Of a stretch of DNA of 64,000 bases, positions 54,884-62,605 are shown piece by piece. How positions within the stretch are numbered: the first letter of the stretch is position 1; the number at the start of each line of letters is the position of its first letter. Under the pieces are notes generated by a model that was not told the origin of the DNA, searched no databases, and saw only the letters and a program-made list of their open reading frames with translations. Source of the stretch: Flavicella sediminum (GTDB taxonomy: Bacteria > Bacteroidota > Bacteroidia > Flavobacteriales > Flavobacteriaceae); the NCBI RefSeq assembly GCF_006381105.1, contig NZ_VDET01000013.1, positions 94,137 through 158,136 on the forward strand. Direction: 5' to 3'. Made by a program: the position numbers and the translations under genes.

Positions 54884-57800
54884 ATGTTGAAAATAGTTCG
54901 CTTCGTATTCCTTTTTTTGTTTTTTGTTCAGCTAAATGCACAAGAAAATATATTTCAAAATCATAAGAACTTATCTATTTTAGAAGGTTTGTCGCATAAT
55001 GGCGTCACCTCGGTTTTGGAAGATTCTAAAGGCTTTATGTGGTTTGGTACCTTTTCTGGAATTAATAGATACGATGGCTATAAAACACAAACTTATAAAA
55101 ACACCAATACTAAAGAAATATTAAATAGCAATCGAGTACGTACTTTGGCTGAAGATCGTTCAGGTAATATTTGGATTGGAACAGAAAGAGGAATTACAAT
55201 TTACAATACCTCCCTTCAAAAATTCACAAAGCTAAGAACACTGTTTGAAGCACCAATGCCCGATTTTTACAGACAGCGAATTGTTAAACAAATCATCTTT
55301 TCTGAAAGAGATAAATTAGTGCTGTGTGTTTCCGAAAACAAAGGAATTCAGGTGTTTACAGAAAATTACCAATTCCTAGGTGAATATAAAATCGTCAATG
55401 ATATTCAAGAAACAGGAATTAAAATAACAGATGCCATAAAAATAAATGAGTCTCATGTTTTGCTATCATCTAGTATTGGATTGATCGATTTTAATATCAA
55501 GACAAGAAAATTCAAGCAGCGTTTGAAAAAAGAAATTAGCTATGCCAGTTCCTTAACTCCACTGAATGCGAATAGAATTTTGGTGAATTTACACAAAGGA
55601 ATTAGTTTGGTTAGTTACAATCAGTTTGAAGAGTTGATTTCTTATGAAAAAACCAAACACTATTTACACGAGTATAAATTTACAAGTAGCAGTATTGATA
55701 GTAATGGGAGTTTGTGGTTGGGTACACATAGGGCGGGACTTATATATATAAAAGAACGGGATTCGTTTTTGCAAGGTGGGAAATTTAGTATAGAAAAATT
55801 TGATGATAATTTAAATGTATTGGTGTCAAGTAAGGTTATTTGCACCTCAAAAAACACTTGTTGGTACGCTACCTTTAATGCGGGGGTCTATAAATTTAAT
55901 ACCAACGAAAATCCTTTTGTAAAGATTAAAATGGACGGAAATGAAAATAAAATTTCCAATGTTCAGCAAATTTCTGAAAATAAAATATCTTTTTCTGCGG
56001 GCTTTAATGGAATTTCAACCTACCATTTGAAGAAGTTAAAACATGAAGCGTTTGTTTCAAATTCATTGAAAAATATAGATTATTTGTTTATAGACTCAAA
56101 AGGAGATTATTGGGCAAATGATATAAAAAGCAGTTTTTTTAGATCCAAAAAAGGAACAGCTCAACGAGAAAAATTTTTATTTGAAACAAAAAAAAGAAAG
56201 GAAGGCTTAAAAAAAATACGCTATATCTCTGAAGAGTTAGGTGAAAACAGGAAAATATGGGTAGGTACTCGTTCCAATGTTTTTCGGTTAAGTATTGATA
56301 AAAATGATGAGATTGTTAGAACAGAATCGTTACACAAAAATTTGATTTTAAAGAATAAAAAAATCACAGGGGTTCGCTTTATTTACCCAGATCCGATCTA
56401 CGATTTCATTTGGATTGCCACGGATCATAAAGGATTATTTCGAATTAAAAACTTAGCAAGTAAAAAAGTAGAAGGTCTAGAAATTGAACAGTTTATCCCC
56501 AAGGGGAAAAATAAATTTTCATTGTCTAGTTTGTTTGTGAGTTCTATGGTACGGTTACCAAATAATGAATTGTGGCTGGGAACTGAGGGCGGCGGTTTGT
56601 GTAAAGTAGAGAACAGTCAGGGATCACCTAAATTTATATCCTTTACAGAAGAAGATGGCTTGTCAAATAATGTAGTGAAAAGTATCTTGTCTGATGAAGA
56701 TTCCAACTTATGGGTTTCTACGAATGTAGGATTGAATAAAGTAGATCCTAAAAGTTTAAAAGTTACGAAATATGGAAAATCTGATGGTTTGCCATTTGTT
56801 GATTTTTATTATGGTGCCAATAAATTAAAGAATGGAACTTTGGTATTTACCGGTCAACGTGGTATTTGCTATTTCAATCCAAAAAATGTATCCGACAAAG
56901 AAGAAATTCCAGCAATAGAATTTGAAAATTTAAAAATATTTGACAAACTAATTCATGTAAATGATACCATTGAAAACAGAGTCGTTCTTCCAAAATCAAT
57001 TAGTGAAGTTGGGCAAATTGATTTAAACTACAACGAAAATGTTTTTTCTATAGATGTCATTAGTTTGCATTATTCCAATCCTGAAAATCATTTGTTACGC
57101 TATAAATTGGCACCAATAAATAGAAATTGGGTAGAGGTACCTTCCGATCAAAATACCATTACTTACAGTGGTTTACAGGCAGGTACATATGAACTACAAG
57201 TTTCTGTATCTAACTCCCTTGGAGAGTGGAGTTCTGCTAAAAAAGTAAAGATTGTAATACACCCACCTTTGTGGAAAACCTATTGGGCTTTTGCTTTGTA
57301 CCTCGTGTTAATTATTTTAATAAGTTATTTTATCAATCGTATATTTTTAAAAATTCATTTGTTAAATCATAAAATAGAAATTGAGCAATTAGAAAAAGAT
57401 AATGAGAAAGAAATAAATGAGGCTAAATTGCGGTTTTTCGCGAATATTTCACATGAAATTAAAACACCCCTAACACTTATTTCTAGTCCTATAAATAATT
57501 TGTATTCCAGATTTAGCGGAAATCCAGATTTGGGTGAAAAATTAAGCATGGTTTTACGTCAATCTAAAAAAATTCATGAATTGATTGAACAGGTGCAAGA
57601 TTTTAGAAGATCTGATGCCAATATGTTAAAGATGAGGTATACGCGTTTTGAATTTAATTCCTTTATCAATGAAGTGGTTAACGATTTTATGTACGCTGCT
57701 TATAGCGATAAAAAAGAGCTGGGTATTATTGGAGAAGAAACACCAATAATTGTTTCTGCAGATAAAAATAAGCTAGAGAAAATATTTAATAATTTACTGA

Positions 57801-58987
57801 ACAATGCCTTTAAATATACCAAAGCCAGTGATCAAATAAAGGTTATTTATAAAAGTGATGACAAAGATTTGATCATTTCTTTTGAAGATACTGGACGAGG
57901 AATTGATGCCATTGATGTAGAACATGTTTTTGAACGGTTTTATCAGTCGCATTTAGAAGGAAATGAGCATATTGGTGGTTCTGGAATTGGATTGGCTTTT
58001 TCGAAACGACTTGTGGAAATGCATTATGGCTATATTCATGTAGAAAGTGAAGTAGGGAAAGGATCAAAATTTATTGTAAAACTACCAATTGTTAAAGAAC
58101 AAGAGCTAGGAGATAAGTTGCTCATCGATCAAATTGTTTTGCCAAAAGAAAAAGAAATTTCGGTAAAAAACATCGAAAACACGAAAGATTGGTCAACAAT
58201 ACGGGCTTCTGGTGATTTTGCCAAATCTTTGATTTTTTATGCCGAAGACAATGATGAAATGCGAAATTATATTACCCGTTTTTTAGCTCAATTTTTCAAA
58301 GTGAAAAGCTTTGCCAATGGGAAAGAATGTATAGAGGCCTTTGAAAATGAATGGCCAGATTTGGTTATTAGTGATGTTCAAATGCCTGAATTAAATGGAT
58401 TGGATTTATGCATTCAAATTAAATCAGATTTAAAAACAAGTCATATACCTATCGTATTGCTAACTGCTTTAACGAATTTAACAGACCATTTACAAGGAAT
58501 CCGTGACGGTGCCGATGCATACATCAAAAAGCCTTTTAATTTAGAGCAGTTAATTACAACAATTGAGGCGCTGCTAATCAACAGAAAACAATTGAGAGAG
58601 CGATTTCAAATTGGAATTCCCTTAACCAGAGATAATAAGAATAGCAGAAATGACAATGCCTTTTTAGAAAAATTTTACAGCATTGTAGATGAGAATTTGG
58701 ACAACCAAAATTTCGATTTAAAGGATTTGGCTTCTGATTTGTGCTTGAGTAAATCTACTTTTTATTTAAAGGTAAATACGCTAACCAATCAAACTCCTTT
58801 TGAATTAATTATTAATTATCGTTTAAAAAGAGCAAGTGAATTTTTGGCACAAGATAATTTATCTGTTACTGAGGTGTTTTTAATGACAGGTTTTAAAAGT
58901 AGAACACATTTTTCAACCAAATTCAAAGAAAAATATCATGTTAGTCCAAGCAAATATGCAGAACATATTCAAGGTGAAAAGGAATAG
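54884..58987 (+). CDS. Hybrid two-component system sensor/regulator (HTCS) 2
   Basis: 1367 residues with the same domain order as HTCS 1: signal peptide (1-20), reg_prop propeller (to about 715), Y_Y_Y domain, membrane helix (about 795-825), kinase with His857 in NISHEIKTPL, N-box NNLLNNAFKYT, DTGRGI and GGSGIGLAF, receiver Asp1164 in ISDVQMPE, and AraC domain at about 1260-1360. The recognition helices (SKSTFYLKVNTLT; FKSRTHFSTKFKEKY) differ from HTCS 1 at only a few positions. The propeller is more divergent, so the two may sense different oligosaccharides but bind the same DNA sites. Confidence 0.96.
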   Translation: MLKIVRFVFLFLFFVQLNAQENIFQNHKNLSILEGLSHNGVTSVLEDSKGFMWFGTFSGINRYDGYKTQTYKNTNTKEILNSNRVRTLAEDRSGNIWIGTERGITIYNTSLQKFTKLRTLFEAPMPDFYRQRIVKQIIFSERDKLVLCVSENKGIQVFTENYQFLGEYKIVNDIQETGIKITDAIKINESHVLLSSSIGLIDFNIKTRKFKQRLKKEISYASSLTPLNANRILVNLHKGISLVSYNQFEELISYEKTKHYLHEYKFTSSSIDSNGSLWLGTHRAGLIYIKERDSFLQGGKFSIEKFDDNLNVLVSSKVICTSKNTCWYATFNAGVYKFNTNENPFVKIKMDGNENKISNVQQISENKISFSAGFNGISTYHLKKLKHEAFVSNSLKNIDYLFIDSKGDYWANDIKSSFFRSKKGTAQREKFLFETKKRKEGLKKIRYISEELGENRKIWVGTRSNVFRLSIDKNDEIVRTESLHKNLILKNKKITGVRFIYPDPIYDFIWIATDHKGLFRIKNLASKKVEGLEIEQFIPKGKNKFSLSSLFVSSMVRLPNNELWLGTEGGGLCKVENSQGSPKFISFTEEDGLSNNVVKSILSDEDSNLWVSTNVGLNKVDPKSLKVTKYGKSDGLPFVDFYYGANKLKNGTLVFTGQRGICYFNPKNVSDKEEIPAIEFENLKIFDKLIHVNDTIENRVVLPKSISEVGQIDLNYNENVFSIDVISLHYSNPENHLLRYKLAPINRNWVEVPSDQNTITYSGLQAGTYELQVSVSNSLGEWSSAKKVKIVIHPPLWKTYWAFALYLVLIILISYFINRIFLKIHLLNHKIEIEQLEKDNEKEINEAKLRFFANISHEIKTPLTLISSPINNLYSRFSGNPDLGEKLSMVLRQSKKIHELIEQVQDFRRSDANMLKMRYTRFEFNSFINEVVNDFMYAAYSDKKELGIIGEETPIIVSADKNKLEKIFNNLLNNAFKYTKASDQIKVIYKSDDKDLIISFEDTGRGIDAIDVEHVFERFYQSHLEGNEHIGGSGIGLAFSKRLVEMHYGYIHVESEVGKGSKFIVKLPIVKEQELGDKLLIDQIVLPKEKEISVKNIENTKDWSTIRASGDFAKSLIFYAEDNDEMRNYITRFLAQFFKVKSFANGKECIEAFENEWPDLVISDVQMPELNGLDLCIQIKSDLKTSHIPIVLLTALTNLTDHLQGIRDGADAYIKKPFNLEQLITTIEALLINRKQLRERFQIGIPLTRDNKNSRNDNAFLEKFYSIVDENLDNQNFDLKDLASDLCLSKSTFYLKVNTLTNQTPFELIINYRLKRASEFLAQDNLSVTEVFLMTGFKSRTHFSTKFKEKYHVSPSKYAEHIQGEKE

Positions 58988-59117
58988 TTGAGCACCCATA
59001 TATTCTTCAGAAATCTGTTTTATTTTTTTTAAAAGATAGGGGGATATAGTCTTTAGCTGTAGAGGAAAAGTGATGTTTTCTTATAGAACTTTGTTTTTTT
59101 ATTGTTAGATAATGAAT

Positions 59118-59149
59118 AAGAGTCGCGGATGGGCGGCTTTTTTATTTTT
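59118..59149 (+). terminator. Terminator after HTCS 2
   Basis: A 9-bp stem with two wobble pairs (59118-59126 with 59133-59141), a GGATGG loop and a T-rich tail. The 383-bp gap 58988-59370 otherwise holds the operator/promoter at 59235 and nothing else I can name. Confidence 0.6.
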
Positions 59150-59234
59150 AGCACTAGGGGAATATAGTCCTAAGCCTATTTTTTTAAATTTTCGAAATTT
59201 TTGCTAAAAACAGGCATTTTAATGGTGATTTTGA

Positions 59235-59296
59235 ACTCTAGTGAACATTTAATCTACCAATGGAGACGTTCTCTAGCTTGTTTGAAACTAATTTAG
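59235..59296 (+). promoter_or_regulatory. Promoter 7: operator and -7 box upstream of enzyme operon 2
   Basis: Half-site 1 ACTCTAGTGAACA (59235-59247) and half-site 2 ACCAATGGAGACG (59256-59268) are 21 bp apart. The -7 box TAATTTAG (59289-59296) starts 54 bp after half-site 1. TAATTTAGCA is identical to the box of promoter 3 in module 1. Confidence 0.65.
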
Positions 59297-59370
59297 CAAC
59301 AGCGTAACAAACAAAATGATTCTATTGAGTACCAATTGTTCGTCGCTAGTTAGACCTTTAAATTTATCGT

Positions 59371-60888
59371 ATGAAATATTTAGCAATTTTATGTATTCTA
59401 GTAATGACTTTTAGTTTTGCGGGTTGTAGCTTGAAAAAAAAATCAAAAAAACCGAATGTCATCTTAATTTATGCCGATGATTTAGGGAGAGGTTTGTTAG
59501 GGACTTATGGACAAAAAATTATTAAAACACCCCACATTGATAAATTGGCAAAAGATGGCATGCAATTTAGCAATGCGTATGGCTGTCATTATTGTGCACC
59601 AGCCCGTGCAAGTCTGTTGACAGGAATGCACGATGTTCGTAAAAATCAATGGAACATTACCAAAGGAGGTATCTATACAAATTTAGACCAAGGTATGACC
59701 TTTCAGCAAATAAAAGATTCCATTCATACCATGGCAATGCCGGCTAAAAAAGACGAAGTGTTTTTAGGAGAGGTTGCTCAAAAGGCAGGCTATACAACCG
59801 CAGAGTTTGGGAAATTAGAATGGGGCTTTGCAACGACTCCTGAAAGAATGGAGCGTCATGGTTGGGATTATCATTTTGGCTATTACGATCATCAAAGATG
59901 TCATGGTTTTTACCCTCCTTTTTTGTTTGAAAATGGGAATAAAATTGACATCCCAGGAAATACACATATCGATTGTGCAAAGACAAATAATGAAGAAACT
60001 CCTGAAGCTTATAAAGAACGTTGGAATATGAAAGGAAAAGCTTTTTATTCTGAAGACATTATCATGGAAAAATTATTAGGTTACTTAAATACGTATAAGG
60101 AATCTGAAGAAGAAAAACCATTTTTCATGTATTTTCCAACCCAATTACCTCACGGACCCATTGCGATTCCAGAAGTGCATCCCGATTTTAAATACGACGA
60201 TCGTTTGACGGAATTTGAAAAAGAATATGCCTCTATGGTTAAAATGTTAGACACCGATGTTGGACGAATTGTTGCTCAGTTAGATTCTTTACATTTATTA
60301 GAAAATACCATTATTGTTTTCACCTCAGATAATGGTCATGAAGTATATGCGCAAGAAGCAGGCAGAACGAATAAGGATGTAGATTTGGTAACAAATAAAA
60401 AATACAACAATATAAAAACACGCTTTTTAAGCGAATTAAGTAACGATGTGTTTGATGGAAATGATGGAATGTCTGGTTTAAAAAGATCGAATTGGGAAGG
60501 TGGTGTTCGTATTCCTTTGTTTTGGTTTTGGAAAGGAAACATTGAAGCAGGTGCGGTTTCAGAACAACGAGTTTCTAACTACGATTTTTTAAATACACTT
60601 GCTGAAATTACAGGGCAAAATGAAGTAGAAAATAAGGATGGAAAATCCTATGCAAAAACTTTATTTGGTGGAAAAGCAGAAGAAAGACCCTATACCGTTT
60701 TTAATTCAAAATTAGGTCCGGCCTTAGTAACTAAGGATGGATGGAAATTACGCTATTATTTGAAAAAAGACATATTTCAGCTCTATTTTTTACCCGATGA
60801 TTACCGCGAAGAAAAAGAACTTTCTAAGAAATATCCAGAAATGGTAGCCACATTAAAAAAACAATTACTAGCGGAAGCTGGAATCTAA
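59371..60888 (+). CDS. S1-family sulfatase, lipoprotein (CAPAR type), copy 2
   Basis: 505 residues, lipobox Cys19 (SFAGC), ADDLGRG segment, CAPAR maturation motif with Cys75, FTSDNGHE and the RCHGFYPPFLFENG region. It is a near-twin of the sulfatase at 25528. It is first in enzyme operon 2, whereas its twin is second in operon 1. Retention of two highly similar copies suggests that the same sulfate position is attacked in both modules. Confidence 0.92.
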   Translation: MKYLAILCILVMTFSFAGCSLKKKSKKPNVILIYADDLGRGLLGTYGQKIIKTPHIDKLAKDGMQFSNAYGCHYCAPARASLLTGMHDVRKNQWNITKGGIYTNLDQGMTFQQIKDSIHTMAMPAKKDEVFLGEVAQKAGYTTAEFGKLEWGFATTPERMERHGWDYHFGYYDHQRCHGFYPPFLFENGNKIDIPGNTHIDCAKTNNEETPEAYKERWNMKGKAFYSEDIIMEKLLGYLNTYKESEEEKPFFMYFPTQLPHGPIAIPEVHPDFKYDDRLTEFEKEYASMVKMLDTDVGRIVAQLDSLHLLENTIIVFTSDNGHEVYAQEAGRTNKDVDLVTNKKYNNIKTRFLSELSNDVFDGNDGMSGLKRSNWEGGVRIPLFWFWKGNIEAGAVSEQRVSNYDFLNTLAEITGQNEVENKDGKSYAKTLFGGKAEERPYTVFNSKLGPALVTKDGWKLRYYLKKDIFQLYFLPDDYREEKELSKKYPEMVATLKKQLLAEAGI

Positions 60889-60914
60889 ATAAGTAACAAA
60901 AATCAATCAGAAAA

Positions 60915-62594
60915 ATGAAAAATAAAATTTTTATACTCTTAACAAGCTTACTTTGTCTCAATGGAGCTTTTGCTCAAATTTCGTATAGGCCACTTCCTGC
61001 TGAATGGGAAAAATTAGTTGAAGGTGGTAATTTTATGGATAGAATTTTACCCATGCCCGATGGAAAATTAGCTAAAAATGTTTGGGGAGATAAAGCAGTT
61101 CTTCCTAGGTATATAGATAATGGTATTGAAGATGGTATTACTTCTTATTGGGGAGGAAATATCCTAAAAGGAGACGATGGGAAATTTCACTTTTTTTTAT
61201 GTGGATGGCCTGAAAAAAATCCAGACGGTCATATGGGTTACAAAACCTATTCTACCATGTATCACGCCGTTGGTGATAATAGCGTTGGGCCTTTTAAGGT
61301 AAAAGAAGAATTGGGTGAAGGTCATAATACAGAAATTATACAATTGAAGGATGGGCGTTATATGATCTATCATGTAACAGGACATGAAGTAGATAAACAT
61401 TGTAATTATTTAATCTCAGACAATTTAAACGGACCTTGGGAAAGAAAAGTATTGCCATTAGATACTCGTGACAGACCTACACGTATAGGAGGTGGAAATT
61501 GGTTTCATAATTTGTCTTTTACAAAAAGAGAGGATGGTTCTGTATTAATGTTAAGTCGCCAAGGCTCTATTTGGGTGAGTAAAACAGGGACAAGTCCTTA
61601 TCATTTAATTACTACAAAATCAATTTATCCTATGGTGTCTGGTAGGTATGAAGACCCTGTAATTTGGAAAGATCATATTCAGTACAATGCCATTGTAAAC
61701 GATTGGATTGGCCGTACTGCATTTTATATGCGCTCTAAAGATGGTGTTAATTGGGTGATTGAAGAAGGTAGAGCTTATGCTCCGGGAGTTGCTGTTCATA
61801 AAGATGGAAAAAAAGAAGATTGGTATAAATACGAGCGTATTCGTATGTTTCAAGATGAATATGGTAGAGCTATTCAAGCCAATTTTGCGGTGATTGATTA
61901 TGACAAACATCAAGACTTACCAAACGACAAGCACAGTTCAAAAAATATAAGTTTGCCACTAAATCCGGGGATGTTATTGACCATAGAAAACAAAACTCCT
62001 ATTGAATATAAAACCAAAGAAATTAAAGTTAGAATTAAAGCAGAGAAAAATTTCGATCCCATAAAAGAGGTAGATCTAAGTTCTCTACGTTTTGGAGCTT
62101 CATCAGAAGTAAATTATGGTAGAGGGGCTAAAGCGATCAAAAGTGAAAAAGATGGGAAAGATTTAATTGTTGTTTTTACTGCTAAAGATCACTGCATTAG
62201 TGACGATGTATTTGCTCCTAAAATGTTAGGGAAAACCAAAAAAGGAGCTTTGTTGTTTGGTTATGCACGTTTGCCTTGGTTAGAGTATATAGCTCCAATT
62301 TTATCAGCAAGAAAACCAGAGTATAAAAATGGGGAATTTACAGTAGTTGTAGAAAATGATGGACAAGTAGCTTCTAAAAAAACATTTTTAACAATTAACA
62401 GTCCTGCTGAAAATGGAGTTGTAAAAGAGTTAACAAGTGTGCTTGTTCCTGAAATTAAGCCTTATGGAAAAGCGGAAGTAACTTTCCAATTGAATAAAAC
62501 ATTCGTAAAAGACAAGGAGTATCCTGTAGTCCTTAAAATTTTATCAAGAAAAGAAAAACCAATCACTTTTGAAACAACAATTTCTAAGAATTAA
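60915..62594 (+). CDS. Predicted beta-propeller glycosidase (GH43-like) with C-terminal beta-sandwich
   Basis: 559 residues with a signal peptide ending at about residue 20 (GAFAQ). A propeller occupies about 30-365: YWGGNILKGDDGKFHFFLCGW, HNTEIIQLKDGRYMIYHV and YEDPVIWKDHIQYNAIVNDW. Residues of about 375-559 form a beta-rich domain. The propeller is related to that of the protein at 30724, which instead has its extra domain at the N-terminus. A glycosidase role is likely from the fold; the exact family and substrate are unknown. It follows the sulfatase by 26 bp and precedes another by 11 bp. Confidence 0.62.
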   Translation: MKNKIFILLTSLLCLNGAFAQISYRPLPAEWEKLVEGGNFMDRILPMPDGKLAKNVWGDKAVLPRYIDNGIEDGITSYWGGNILKGDDGKFHFFLCGWPEKNPDGHMGYKTYSTMYHAVGDNSVGPFKVKEELGEGHNTEIIQLKDGRYMIYHVTGHEVDKHCNYLISDNLNGPWERKVLPLDTRDRPTRIGGGNWFHNLSFTKREDGSVLMLSRQGSIWVSKTGTSPYHLITTKSIYPMVSGRYEDPVIWKDHIQYNAIVNDWIGRTAFYMRSKDGVNWVIEEGRAYAPGVAVHKDGKKEDWYKYERIRMFQDEYGRAIQANFAVIDYDKHQDLPNDKHSSKNISLPLNPGMLLTIENKTPIEYKTKEIKVRIKAEKNFDPIKEVDLSSLRFGASSEVNYGRGAKAIKSEKDGKDLIVVFTAKDHCISDDVFAPKMLGKTKKGALLFGYARLPWLEYIAPILSARKPEYKNGEFTVVVENDGQVASKKTFLTINSPAENGVVKELTSVLVPEIKPYGKAEVTFQLNKTFVKDKEYPVVLKILSRKEKPITFETTISKN

Positions 62595-62605
62595 TAAAAA
62601 ATAAA

